Shown here one piece after another: positions 26,449 through 34,982 of a DNA stretch of 64,000 nucleotides. How positions within the stretch are numbered: the first letter of the stretch is position 1; each line of letters starts with the position of its first letter. Origin of the DNA: CAYSRC01 sp964446385 (lineage in GTDB: Bacteria; Bacillota; Clostridia; Oscillospirales; Ruminococcaceae); the NCBI GenBank assembly GCA_964446385.1, contig CAYUOH010000006.1, positions 58,823 through 122,822 of the forward strand, written 5' to 3'. The notes beneath the pieces are model-generated. The model searched no databases and was not told where the DNA came from. It saw only the letters and a list, made by a program, of their open reading frames with translations. Made by a program: the position numbers and the translations under genes.

Positions 26449-27918
26449 TCAGTTTGATATTTCGAGATAAAACCAGAATACGCTTCCAACTCCGGGTGAG
26501 CTGCTCACGCCGTAGGCTGAGCCATGGGCGTCGAGAATCGATTTAACTATTGAGAGCCCCAGGCCGCTTCCGTCGTAGTTGCGTTTGTGGTTGGCTTTAC
26601 TGCGGTAGTAGCGTTCGAACAGATGAGGAAGCTCTTCCTCGGCGATGCCCTCTCCGTTGTCGCGCACCTCCACCCTTATATGGTGTCCGTCAGCCTCGCG
26701 GAGTTGCGCAATTTCGACGCGGTTGCCGTTACCCAGATAGTTTATAGCGTTGGAAACAAGATTTTCCACAACTCGGCCTATTAGCGACTCGTCGCCAAGC
26801 GCTGTGATGGTTTCGCCCGCAAGAAGCGAAACAGTATAGTCTTTTCCTTCGTTGGAATTGACCGATACGATTCCCTGAAGCAGGGCGGTAAGGTTGAAGG
26901 GCACCGGAATAACCGGCTCGGAATGGCTTTGGATCTTGCTGAGATCCATGGCGTCCTTTAGAAGGCGGTTCATGCGTCCCGATTCTTTTATTATGATATC
27001 AAGATTGGAATCGGTCCGTTCATCTTCAAAATCCTTCATCATCTCTGCGGTGCCGCTTATCATCGTAAGCGGGGTGCGCAGGTCATGTGAAATGTTGGCT
27101 ATAAGCTCTTGACGAAGCTTTTCGGTGATGGAAAGCTCATCGCCTACAGACCTGAGAATTTCTGAAAGATCGTGGACCTCCTCGCACCAGCCCGAATACT
27201 CAAGCTCCGGCGTAAAAACGCCGCCAGCAAGATTGCGAGCTTCCTTCGCTATTCCGGATATTGGACGCGCTATCGCGCGGGAGATTATAAACGAGGTGAT
27301 TACCGAAAGAATAAAGATAGTAATAGAAATCCAGATAAGTATCGAGCGAATGGCCGTCTTGGTTTCTCCGACCGTGCTGAGTATCGAGTTAATAAAGAAT
27401 ACATTCTGCTCTCCGGTATCGGACGATATTACCGACACCATAATCATGCTAATGTTTTCGGGGGTCTCCTCACGTACAGAAGGAGAAGTGCTTTTGCCGA
27501 ATCCGGGAGGCGGAGAGGAAAGAGTGCCCCTGAGTGTGGAATATTCAGTGTAGCTGCCGCCTTTGTTGACCGCGCTGTTGTACAGAGCTGAAAGCTGAAG
27601 ATAGTTCATGGTATGAATGTTGCAGCGTGGGGAGCTTTCCACCGACGCAACAGTATTCAGGTCCTTATCGGTGACCAGTATGCATACGTTGTAATAGGCT
27701 GCGATATCCTCCAGAGCTTCGTTCATGTTTTCGCCGCCGGATGCCACAGTCGTAATGGCGGAGGACATAGCTGAAGCGGTAATGTTCTCTTTTCTCTGCC
27801 TGTATATACGCTCGAAAAAGATGCTTTGTAGCGTCCAGAGGAGAAGTAGTACAATCAGCGAAAAGGACAGAAAATATATAAATACGCGGCCGAAAAGGTT
27901 AATCCTGTGGTTCTTCAA
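26449..27918 (-). CDS. Sensor histidine kinase
   Basis: 489-residue membrane kinase paired with the response regulator just upstream. Order: TM1 (about 12-32), an extracytoplasmic sensor of about 155 residues, TM2 (about 190-212), HAMP (about 213-268), a HisKA dimerisation helix with the phospho-acceptor in ANISHDLRTPLT, then HATPase_c with N-box ENLVSNAINYL, G1 VRDNGEGI and G2 DGSGLGLSIV. The sensor contains a proline- and glycine-rich loop (SSPPPGFGKS). The start overlaps the regulator stop by 20 bases. The signal is unknown; the neighbouring copper genes are divergent and may or may not be targets. Confidence 0.9.
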   Translation of the reverse strand: MKNHRINLFGRVFIYFLSFSLIVLLLLWTLQSIFFERIYRQRKENITASAMSSAITTVASGGENMNEALEDIAAYYNVCILVTDKDLNTVASVESSPRCNIHTMNYLQLSALYNSAVNKGGSYTEYSTLRGTLSSPPPGFGKSTSPSVREETPENISMIMVSVISSDTGEQNVFFINSILSTVGETKTAIRSILIWISITIFILSVITSFIISRAIARPISGIAKEARNLAGGVFTPELEYSGWCEEVHDLSEILRSVGDELSITEKLRQELIANISHDLRTPLTMISGTAEMMKDFEDERTDSNLDIIIKESGRMNRLLKDAMDLSKIQSHSEPVIPVPFNLTALLQGIVSVNSNEGKDYTVSLLAGETITALGDESLIGRVVENLVSNAINYLGNGNRVEIAQLREADGHHIRVEVRDNGEGIAEEELPHLFERYYRSKANHKRNYDGSGLGLSIVKSILDAHGSAYGVSSSPGVGSVFWFYLEISN

Positions 27919-28582
27919 ATCTGTAACCCACCCCTCGAAGTGTTACAATGCAGCCGTTGTAGCGACCCAGCTTTTTACGGACAAGCTTGATATGAGTGTC
28001 AAGTGTGCGATCATCCCCGTAGAAGTCGTAACCCCAGATTTCACATAAGAGCTTGTCGCGGGTAAGCGCGATGCGTCTGTTTTTGACAAGGTAGAACAGA
28101 AGCTCGTATTCCTTTGGGGACATGTCGCAGGGAACCCCATCTATTGATACAGTGCGCGATGTGAAATCGATCTCAAGACCGTTTCTGAGGTATATTTCGT
28201 GGCCTTCGCGGGATTCAAGACCGTTGGTCCTTTTAATGATAGCGGATACGCGTAACATTAGCTCCTTTGCGGAAAAGGGCTTTACAACATAGTCGTCAAT
28301 ACCAAGCTCGAAGCCCTTTATACGGTCGTATTCCTCGCCGCGGGCGGACAGCATGATTACCGGCACACCGGAGAATTCACGGATTCGGCTTACCGAATCG
28401 AAGCCGTTCATCACCGGCATCATGATATCCATTATAACTATGCTGTATTCGTTCTGGCGGCAAAGATCTACCGCTTCGGCTCCGTTGGACGCCTCGTCGA
28501 CCTGAAAGCCTTCATGCAGGGCGTATTTCCGAATAATCTGACGGATGTTTTCCTCATCGTCAACAACCAGCATCCTGTTCAA
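27899..28582 (-). CDS. OmpR-family response regulator
   Basis: 227-residue DNA-binding regulator. The receiver domain is at residues 1-118, with the acidic pair in VVDDEEN, phospho-acceptor Asp in VIMDIMMPVMNGFD, and the conserved Lys in VVKPFSAKE. The winged-helix domain (about 130-227) includes SPKEYELLFYLVKN and RTLDTHIKLVRKKL. It is co-transcribed with the kinase. The 224-bp space to the divergent copper ATPase gene holds two overlapping palindromes, a possible binding site. Confidence 0.92.
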   Translation of the reverse strand: MNRMLVVDDEENIRQIIRKYALHEGFQVDEASNGAEAVDLCRQNEYSIVIMDIMMPVMNGFDSVSRIREFSGVPVIMLSARGEEYDRIKGFELGIDDYVVKPFSAKELMLRVSAIIKRTNGLESREGHEIYLRNGLEIDFTSRTVSIDGVPCDMSPKEYELLFYLVKNRRIALTRDKLLCEIWGYDFYGDDRTLDTHIKLVRKKLGRYNGCIVTLRGVGYRFEEPQD

Positions 28583-28677
28583 AATAATCCCTCCCGTTAG
28601 TTTATATATATACCTAATAATAATACCATATTAGAAAGATGATGTGATATCCCTGTGAAAAAACAGGAAGTGATATA

Positions 28678-28701
28678 AACCTATAATAGGTTCAGTGAAC
28701 C
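28678..28701. promoter_or_regulatory. Two overlapping palindromes between the two-component system and copA
   Basis: AACCTATAATAGGTT (28678-28692) is a perfect 15-bp palindrome, and GGTTCAGTGAACC (28689-28701) is a perfect 13-bp palindrome sharing four bases with it. The first contains a TATAAT. They lie about 105 bp before copA and 96 bp before the regulator start. This is an operator candidate; the cognate protein is unknown. Confidence 0.5.
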
Positions 28702-28806
28702 GAAACGCTCAACGGTAAATAGTAAAAAATGAGAAATTCTGATATAATTAAAAGGTAATAGTATTTTTTCAACTGCTTAACTTATGTTTTTTTATAGAGG
28801 CAATTA

Positions 28807-31053
28807 ATGACAACATCGACAGCTACAATCAAGGGAATGAGTTGCGCCTCCTGCAGTGCCGGCGTAGAAAGGGTTGTGGGTCGACTGAACTTTGTTTCGG
28901 GAGTTTCCGTAAACCTTACCACCGAAAAGATGACTGTAAGCTACGACGAGACTGCCGGCAATATGGACGTCATCTCTGCCGCCATCACAAAGGCCGGCTT
29001 TAAAATGGTGCCCCGTGACCAGGAGCTTTCGCCGCTTGAGCGAATGAAGGAGCAGGACAGCGAACTTAACGACAAGCGTCGCAGGCTTATCATCGCGATA
29101 TGCTTTACCCTGCCACTGTTATATATTTCAATGTCCCAGATGGCAGGCCTACCATATCCCGCCTTTATTGATCCCATGGCACATCCCGCGGCCTATGCCT
29201 TTTTCCAGATGATTCTTGCTATATGTGTAATGATAAGCGGACGTAATTTCTTTATCGACGGCTACCGTTTACTGTTCGCGGGGCATCCCAATATGGATAC
29301 CCTTGTCGCCGTGGGCACTAGCGCGTCATTCATCTACAGCGTGTGGTCATTTGTGCGGATCCTTTCGGGTGATACCTCCGCCGTAATGGATATGTATTTC
29401 GAGTCCTGTGGTTTGATTATCACGCTTATTATGGTCGGCAAATTTATGGAAGCCCGGGCTAAGAAGAAAACCCGCGGTGCCATAGCAAAGCTTTACGACC
29501 TTGTGCCCTCAACGGCCTTCGTGGAACGCAGCGGCGATATTATGGAAATTCCAGCAGCGGAGCTGGGTCTGGGCGACATCATGATTATCAGGCCCGGTGC
29601 AAAGATTCCAGCTGACGGTGTAATTGTAGAGGGAAGTTCCTCGATAGACGAATTGATGCTTACCGGTGAAAGCATGCCGGTAGAGCGCGGCGCGGGCCAG
29701 AACGTCGCCGGTGCCACCATAAATAAAAACGGCGCGTTGAAAGTTAAGGTCACCCGACTGGGTGAAGACAGTGCACTGAGCGGTATCGTCCGCCTTGTGG
29801 AAGAAGCCCAGGGCATGAAGACTCCGATAGCAAAGCTCGCCGATGTTGTGTCCGGGTACTTAGTACCCACAGCAATTGTAATAGCGTTTGCCGCAGGCAT
29901 CGCCTGGCTTATCGCGGGGAAAGGAATATCTTTTTCTTTGCGCATATTCGTATCCGTACTAATAATCGCGTGTCCATGTGCCCTCGGTCTTGCGACGCCC
30001 ACGGCCATCATGGTCGGTACCGGAAAGGGAGCCGCTGACGGTATTCTATTCAAAAACGGCGAAGCGCTTGAAACGCTGCGCAACGTCGATACAATAATGT
30101 TTGACAAGACAGGCACATTAACCGAGGGAATACCCCGTGTTACCGGAATATTTACAGTTGAGGGCATTACCGAACCGTCGCTTGTGTTCATTGCGGCATC
30201 TGTTGAAAAGATGGCGGGCCATCCCCTTGCGAAGGCTATCGTGCAATACGCGGAGGGAAACGGAATTAAGGGTACTGATTGTACTGGATTCGAAAACCTT
30301 CCCGGACACGGCGTTACAGCGATTGTTAACGGACAGACGGTTTTAATCGGTAACGCTTCGCTGATGGATGAAAACTATGTTGATATCACCGACCTGGCGT
30401 TTGAATCATACGAAATGTCCAATAACGCCGAAACGCCGATGTTTATAGCCGTTGACGGCAAGCTTATTGGTGTAATCTCTGTTGCCGACAGCCTCAAGGA
30501 AGGCAGCACCGAGGTTATAAAAGAACTTAGGGAAATCGGAATAAAGACAATAATGATCACCGGAGATAACGCCAAAACAGCTCGGGTTATCGGAAAGGCG
30601 CTCGGCGTCGACGAGATTCTGGCGGAGGTACTTCCGGCCGACAAGCGTAATAAGGTATCCGAGGTTCAGGCAGCGGGAGCCCGTGTGGCAATGGTGGGCG
30701 ACGGAATAAACGATGCGCCGGCACTTGCTATGGCTGACGTGGGTGTGGCAATCGGGTCAGGAACCGACGTCGCTATCGAGAGCGCTGACGTCGTATTGAT
30801 GGGTAGATCGCTTAAATCGGTAATATCCGCCGTCAAGCTCTCCAGAGCAACCATCCGGATAATAAAGCAGAACCTTTTCTGGGCATTTTGTTATAATACC
30901 ATAGGTATCCCAATTGCCGCAGGTATCCTGTACCTTTTCGGAGGGCCACTGTTCAGCCCCGTAATCGGTGCTGCCTGTATGTCGCTGTCCTCGGTATGTG
31001 TCGTATCAAACGCGCTTCGTCTTCGCCTGATAGATACGATTAACAGTAATTGA
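28807..31053 (+). CDS. copA: Copper-exporting P1B-type ATPase
   Basis: 748-residue heavy-metal ATPase that pumps Cu(I) out of the cytoplasm. Order: one HMA domain with metal site MSCASC (residues about 10-15), eight membrane helices with the CPC motif in IIACPCALGLATPTA, actuator TGES in LMLTGESMPVERG, phosphorylation site MFDKTGTLTEG, nucleotide-domain HP in GHPLAKAI, and hinge MVGDGINDAPALAMADVG. CPC plus the C-terminal helices point to copper or silver rather than zinc. The chaperone gene follows 13 bases after the stop. The -10 TATAAT (28743-28748) has no good -35 box, which suggests an activator. Confidence 0.92.
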   Translation: MTTSTATIKGMSCASCSAGVERVVGRLNFVSGVSVNLTTEKMTVSYDETAGNMDVISAAITKAGFKMVPRDQELSPLERMKEQDSELNDKRRRLIIAICFTLPLLYISMSQMAGLPYPAFIDPMAHPAAYAFFQMILAICVMISGRNFFIDGYRLLFAGHPNMDTLVAVGTSASFIYSVWSFVRILSGDTSAVMDMYFESCGLIITLIMVGKFMEARAKKKTRGAIAKLYDLVPSTAFVERSGDIMEIPAAELGLGDIMIIRPGAKIPADGVIVEGSSSIDELMLTGESMPVERGAGQNVAGATINKNGALKVKVTRLGEDSALSGIVRLVEEAQGMKTPIAKLADVVSGYLVPTAIVIAFAAGIAWLIAGKGISFSLRIFVSVLIIACPCALGLATPTAIMVGTGKGAADGILFKNGEALETLRNVDTIMFDKTGTLTEGIPRVTGIFTVEGITEPSLVFIAASVEKMAGHPLAKAIVQYAEGNGIKGTDCTGFENLPGHGVTAIVNGQTVLIGNASLMDENYVDITDLAFESYEMSNNAETPMFIAVDGKLIGVISVADSLKEGSTEVIKELREIGIKTIMITGDNAKTARVIGKALGVDEILAEVLPADKRNKVSEVQAAGARVAMVGDGINDAPALAMADVGVAIGSGTDVAIESADVVLMGRSLKSVISAVKLSRATIRIIKQNLFWAFCYNTIGIPIAAGILYLFGGPLFSPVIGAACMSLSSVCVVSNALRLRLIDTINSN

Positions 31054-31066
31054 AAGGAAAGTGAAA

Positions 31067-31270
31067 ATGGAAAAGATAGTAAAAATCGAAGGTATGATGT
31101 GCGACAACTGTGTTGCTCGGGTGAAGAAGGCTCTTGAAGGCCTCGACGGCGTACAGAGTGCCATTGTTTCCCTTGACGACAAGCAAGCTGTCGTAACATT
31201 CGATGAAACCTTAGTTTCCGAAGCCGACCTTTATGAGGCGGTGGAAGCTACTGGGTTTGAGGTTGTATAG
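31067..31270 (+). CDS. copZ: Copper chaperone (HMA domain)
   Basis: 67-residue ferredoxin-like HMA protein with the metal-binding loop GMMCDNCVARVKKAL (Cys13 and Cys16). It would deliver Cu(I) to the neighbouring ATPase. The ATG at 31067 is chosen because AAAGGAAA sits seven bases upstream; a GTG two codons earlier is possible. It is co-transcribed with copA, and a hairpin follows. Confidence 0.9.
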   Translation: MEKIVKIEGMMCDNCVARVKKALEGLDGVQSAIVSLDDKQAVVTFDETLVSEADLYEAVEATGFEVV

Positions 31271-31284
31271 TAATTATAAAGCAA

Positions 31285-31325
31285 ACGGTGTGTGCGGGAA
31301 ATTTTTCCGTGTACACCATTTATTT
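31285..31325 (+). terminator. Terminator after copZ
   Basis: GGTGTGTGCGGGAAA (31287-31301) pairs imperfectly with TTTTCCGTGTACACC, followed by ATTTATTTTG. It overlaps the apparent start of the serine dehydratase shard. Confidence 0.6.
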
Positions 31326-31338
31326 TGTTATTGAAAGA

Positions 31339-31467
31339 AGCGGATGCCAGGCTGAGATAGGCACGGCCTGCAGTATGGCTTCGGCCGGCCTCGCGGAAAT
31401 GATGGGCATAGAGCTTGAGCAGATTGAATACGCCGCTGAGGTCGCTATGGAGCACCATCTGGGTCTT
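31339..31467 (+). pseudogene. Internal shard of an iron-sulfur L-serine dehydratase
   Basis: 43 codons read SGCQAEIGTACSMASAGLAE followed by EMMGIELEQIEYAAEVAMEH and HLGL. This matches the segment of iron-sulfur L-serine dehydratases that holds an Fe-S cysteine and continues CDPxxGxVxxPC. That continuation is absent: the frame runs into unrelated NWFDYIKSSQ and stops, and nothing dehydratase-like precedes it. The shard lies behind a terminator and has no ribosome site. I read it as the relic of a deleted gene, not a functional small protein. Confidence 0.7.
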
Positions 31468-31608
31468 GCCAATTGGTTTGATTATATAAAGAGCAGTCAA
31501 AGGAAAAGATCATAGAAAATACATATAGTAATTTGATATGATAAAAGACGAATAGTATTATAATGCATAATTTTCCAATAAATCATCCGATAGGGGCGGA
31601 GTAATCAT

Positions 31609-32322
31609 TTGGACAGCGGAAGCAATTTCAGAATAAGTCTTGCGGGTAGGGTAATTGAAATATCCTGTCTTTTCGGCGATACCAAAAAACTGTGCGAAGA
31701 TTACATCTGTAATGGCGAACCCGATTTTTGCGTTTCTGTTTCCCGCGAAGATATCGAAGCCGAACGAGAAGTGACCGACGGAAACTACCGCGACGGATAT
31801 CTTGAGACACTTGCTGTGTATCGTAAAATATGCACCGGAATAGCAAAGTACGGCACCGTTCTGATTCATGGGTCAGCGCTTGCCGTCGGAAATGAAGCCG
31901 TGCTTTTCACCGCCGTGTCCGGTACAGGTAAAACCACGCATTCCCACCTCTGGATAAAGAACTTTTCCGACTGCGTTATCGTAAACGGGGATAAACCCCT
32001 TGTTTCTATCGATAAAAATGGTGCCTCCGTTCACGGAACGCCCTGGTGCGGGAAGGAAGGCTACAACAAAAACATTTCGGTTCCTTTGAAATCGATTGTG
32101 CTTCTACGCAGGGGAGAGACTAACTCTGTATCGGAGATGTCCGCATCGGAGGCTTTTCCTGAAATCCTTTCCCAGATGTATATCCCGAAACACTCGCCGG
32201 AGGACGCCCTTGCGGCGACTCTTTTCGGCAAACTGATGAACAGTGTAAAGAGCTTCAGGATGTTCTGCAACATGGAGGACGAGGCCGCTTATACCGCACG
32301 TGAGGCACTGTATGACGACTGA
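31609..32322 (+). CDS. HPr kinase-like (PEPCK-fold) protein
   Basis: 237-residue protein with the P-loop VSGTGKTTHSHLW (about 103-115), an upstream LIHGSAL strand (about 85-91) and a second acidic motif NGDKPLV (about 126-132), the pattern of HprK-like kinases. It lacks the N-terminal domain of true HPr kinase and sits away from sugar-transport genes. Relatives occur in peptide-modification clusters (lasso peptide kinases) and polysaccharide loci. The start is TTG at 31609, seven bases after GGGGCGGAG. It is first in a four-gene coupled cassette. The substrate is unknown; a serine of a small exported molecule is a guess. Confidence 0.7.
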   Translation: MDSGSNFRISLAGRVIEISCLFGDTKKLCEDYICNGEPDFCVSVSREDIEAEREVTDGNYRDGYLETLAVYRKICTGIAKYGTVLIHGSALAVGNEAVLFTAVSGTGKTTHSHLWIKNFSDCVIVNGDKPLVSIDKNGASVHGTPWCGKEGYNKNISVPLKSIVLLRRGETNSVSEMSASEAFPEILSQMYIPKHSPEDALAATLFGKLMNSVKSFRMFCNMEDEAAYTAREALYDD

Positions 32323-32755
32323 TTTCAAATCCGAGCTTGAGCGTTCCGGGCATGTGGTTTTCACCAACAAAGGTGTATCTATGATGCCGCTGCTCCGAAA
32401 GGACAGGGACATAATTGTAATCGACAGGGGAGAGCCGCCCTACAGTAAAAACGATGCCGTTCTGTTTGTTCGCGACACCGGAAGCTACGTGCTGCACCGA
32501 ATCACGAAAATTCTCCCGGACGGAATGTATGAGATTACAGGCGACAACTGCATCGAATCCGAAAATGTCCGTGAGGATCGTATTATCGGTGTTCTTTCAG
32601 AGGTGCATCGCGATGGAAAAACAATTAAGACCGGGGAAAAAGGTTACAAAATATACATATTCACGCGTCCTTTTGTAAGATCCTTAAAACAAATCTATCG
32701 CAAGGTACGTTCTGCGGCCTCATGGCTGTACAGGAAATTGGTAAAAAATGATTGA
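32312..32755 (+). CDS. S24/S26 signal-peptidase-like protein without membrane anchor
   Basis: 147-residue protein with signal-peptidase motifs: catalytic Ser in NKGVSMMPLL, a YVLHRIT segment where the general base is His (as in ER/SipW-type peptidases rather than the Lys of LepB), and ITGDNC in the place of the usual GDN motif. No N-terminal transmembrane helix is seen. The C-terminal 40 residues are basic and amphipathic (RPFVRSLKQIYRKVRSAASW) and might associate with the membrane. The ATG overlaps the kinase stop by 11 bases, with GAGG six bases upstream. Co-occurrence with the kinase suggests processing of one shared substrate. Confidence 0.7.
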   Translation: MTTDFKSELERSGHVVFTNKGVSMMPLLRKDRDIIVIDRGEPPYSKNDAVLFVRDTGSYVLHRITKILPDGMYEITGDNCIESENVREDRIIGVLSEVHRDGKTIKTGEKGYKIYIFTRPFVRSLKQIYRKVRSAASWLYRKLVKND

Positions 32756-33641
32756 TAACTCTCAAGGTCAGTTCAAAACCTTTATAACCTCAAAGCACGT
32801 GTTGATGGACCTTCACATCAGGGAGACGATTCGCTACCGAGATTTAATCATGCTTTTCGTCAAGCGTGATTTCTCATCAAGATACAAGCAGACGCTTCTG
32901 GGGCCGCTCTGGGCACTTATCCAGCCTCTGCTTACAACTGTTGTTTTTTCGATAATCTTCGGGAATCTTGCTAACCTTACCACGGCGGATATCCCGGGAG
33001 ATTTTGTTATACCGGGATTTCTGTTCTACCTGGCCGGAAATATCTGCTGGTCGTATTTCAGTGGCACGCTTATTGCGGTGTCAGGGACATTCATCAACAA
33101 CAGAGGAATCATGGGCAAAGTGTATTACCCGCGCCTTGTAACACCGATAGCTTCCGCGATTTCGCTCCTTATTTCCTTCGGTATCCAGTTCGCGATGCTT
33201 CTGGGATTCTGGATTTTCTACCTGATCCGCGGCGGCACGGACATCGCTGTTACTCCCAAACTCCTGCTGATACCCCTTCTGATACTTCAGATAATGATAC
33301 TTTCTGTCGGACTTGGCATTATTGTATCCTCAGTTACAACAAAATACCGTGACCTTTCTATACTGGTCGGCTTTGGTCTGCAGCTTTGGCACTATGCCAC
33401 GCCCATTGCCTACGGACTTTCACTTGCCACCGGAATGGCGGACAGGCATCCGATGCTTGTTTCTGTGTATATGCTCAACCCGGTTATGCAAATTGTCACC
33501 GCGTTCCGCTGGGCACTGTTCGGCTTCGGATATTTCAATATAGGGTATTATCTTGCCGGATGGGCGGTTTCACTCATAACGTTCTTTATCGGCCTTGTGC
33601 TTTTCAGCCGTATCGAGCGCACCTTTACGGACACGATATAA
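32748..33641 (+). CDS. ABC-2 type export permease (Wzm/TagG-like)
   Basis: 297-residue membrane subunit with about six helices. The conserved N-terminal interface FVKRDFSSRYKQTLLGPLWALIQPL is recognisable (here as RDFSSRYKQTLLGPLWALIQ), as is YFSGTLIAVSGTFINNRGIMGKVYYPR. Such permeases export polysaccharide, O-antigen or teichoic acid with a cognate ATPase. The start overlaps the peptidase-like gene by eight bases, and the ATPase gene follows 12 bases downstream. No glycosyltransferase is in the neighbourhood, so the cargo is open. Confidence 0.88.
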   Translation: MIDNSQGQFKTFITSKHVLMDLHIRETIRYRDLIMLFVKRDFSSRYKQTLLGPLWALIQPLLTTVVFSIIFGNLANLTTADIPGDFVIPGFLFYLAGNICWSYFSGTLIAVSGTFINNRGIMGKVYYPRLVTPIASAISLLISFGIQFAMLLGFWIFYLIRGGTDIAVTPKLLLIPLLILQIMILSVGLGIIVSSVTTKYRDLSILVGFGLQLWHYATPIAYGLSLATGMADRHPMLVSVYMLNPVMQIVTAFRWALFGFGYFNIGYYLAGWAVSLITFFIGLVLFSRIERTFTDTI

Positions 33642-33653
33642 GGGAGTGACTGT

Positions 33654-34907
33654 ATGAGCGAAATGATGATACAGATTGACAAAGTTTCAAAAGAATACCG
33701 ACTTGGCCAGATAGGTGGCACAACCCTCCGCGATGAACTTCAAAGGAGCAGGGCGCGGCACAGAGGCCTTGATGACCCGACAAAGCGGATAGGTTCCCGT
33801 GAATACACTGACGGCGAAACCTTCCTTGCGCTTGACCGGGTAAGTCTTACGGTAAATAAAGGCGAACGCCTGGGTATAATAGGACCCAACGGAGCAGGAA
33901 AATCCACTCTTCTGAAACTTATATCACAGATTACCGCACCCACGGAGGGCACCATTGGCCTTAACGGACGTGTGGCGTCCATGCTTGAAGTTGGCACAGG
34001 GTTCCACGGCGAGCTTACCGGCCGTGAGAATATATACATGAACGGCGCCATTCTCGGAATGACCAAAAAGGAAATCATCGCCAAGATAGAGGATATTATT
34101 GACTTTTCCGAATGCCGCAGATTTATCGATACCCCGGTTAAAAGGTATTCAAGCGGCATGTACGTCAAGCTTGCCTTCGCGGTTGCAGCGCACCTTGATT
34201 CAGAGATAATGATAATGGACGAGGTTCTTGCGGTAGGCGACGTGAATTACCAGCAGAAATGTTTTGAAAAAATGCGCAGCGCCGCTGAGGACGAAGGACG
34301 TACAGTCCTTTACGTCAGCCACAATATGAACACCATCCGCAGACTCTGCAACCGATGCATAGTACTTAAATACGGAAAGATAGTCTACGATGGCAATGTG
34401 GAGGAGGCTATCTCGGTCTACATGGGCGACAACGAGGAAGTGCCCTCAAGATACTACAACCTTCGGGACAGGGAACGCACGTCTGTACGCCCAAGCGGCA
34501 GGATAACCTTCACCGGAGTCGAGATTGTGAACGACGTGCCGATGAAACTGCGCGACAAGATGCGTTTAAAGGTTACGTGGGAGAACCACGACCCCGAAAT
34601 CAGTCAGGTGTATATACGTATTTATATTGATGGAAGTAAAGGTAACGCCGCAGTCGCGGTGTCGAAACCGTTCGATACCTTCTTTAGGGAAGAGCACAGC
34701 GGGATAATCGACATTGACACCTCGGTTACTGGGCCCGGGAATTACAGCGTTACGCTTCAGTTTATCCAACCCGAGATCGTGCTTCACGACTCGGTACGGG
34801 CGTTCGGTTTTAGTATACTGAACGATCCGAAGGAAACGGGACTCAACTTTTGGTACAGTGATTGGGGCAATACCCTGTTGCCGGGAATTGAATATACCGA
34901 ACTTTAA
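33654..34907 (+). CDS. ABC exporter ATPase with C-terminal cargo-binding-like domain (Wzt/TagH-like)
   Basis: 417 residues. The nucleotide-binding domain (about 1-250) has Walker A GPNGAGKST (77-85), signature YSSGMYVKLAFA, Walker B IMIMDEVLAVGD, and H-loop YVSHNM. The C-terminal domain (about 275-417) is beta-rich and resembles the Wzt C-terminal domain that recognises the end modification of the exported glycan. This domain type implies a capped or modified polymer as cargo. An insertion of about 35 residues before Walker A is typical of this family. Ribosome site AGGGAGTG. Confidence 0.88.
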   Translation: MSEMMIQIDKVSKEYRLGQIGGTTLRDELQRSRARHRGLDDPTKRIGSREYTDGETFLALDRVSLTVNKGERLGIIGPNGAGKSTLLKLISQITAPTEGTIGLNGRVASMLEVGTGFHGELTGRENIYMNGAILGMTKKEIIAKIEDIIDFSECRRFIDTPVKRYSSGMYVKLAFAVAAHLDSEIMIMDEVLAVGDVNYQQKCFEKMRSAAEDEGRTVLYVSHNMNTIRRLCNRCIVLKYGKIVYDGNVEEAISVYMGDNEEVPSRYYNLRDRERTSVRPSGRITFTGVEIVNDVPMKLRDKMRLKVTWENHDPEISQVYIRIYIDGSKGNAAVAVSKPFDTFFREEHSGIIDIDTSVTGPGNYSVTLQFIQPEIVLHDSVRAFGFSILNDPKETGLNFWYSDWGNTLLPGIEYTEL

Positions 34908-34937
34908 TTAGCCTGCCACGATGTTTGTCTATAAGAT

Positions 34938-34975
34938 AAAGCGCTCACCTTGTTGGTGAGCGCTTAATTATTTTG
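34938..34975 (+). terminator. Terminator between the exporter cassette and tsaD
   Basis: AAGCGCTCACC and GGTGAGCGCTT form a perfect stem around TTGTT; TAATTATTTTG follows. It serves the plus-strand cassette and possibly the convergent tsaD. Confidence 0.85.
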
Positions 34976-34982
34976 TATTATC

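Noticed and set aside
31559..31564. TATAAT ahead of the HprK-like gene as a promoter
   Set aside because: The only TTGATA upstream is 20 bp away and the 17-bp position is poor. A promoter is likely there but I cannot support it.
31609..34907. Lasso-peptide or other RiPP biosynthesis cluster
   Set aside because: The kinase type and peptidase fit, but there is no precursor peptide, PqqD-like protein, transglutaminase-type protease or cyclase, and the transporter is glycan-type.
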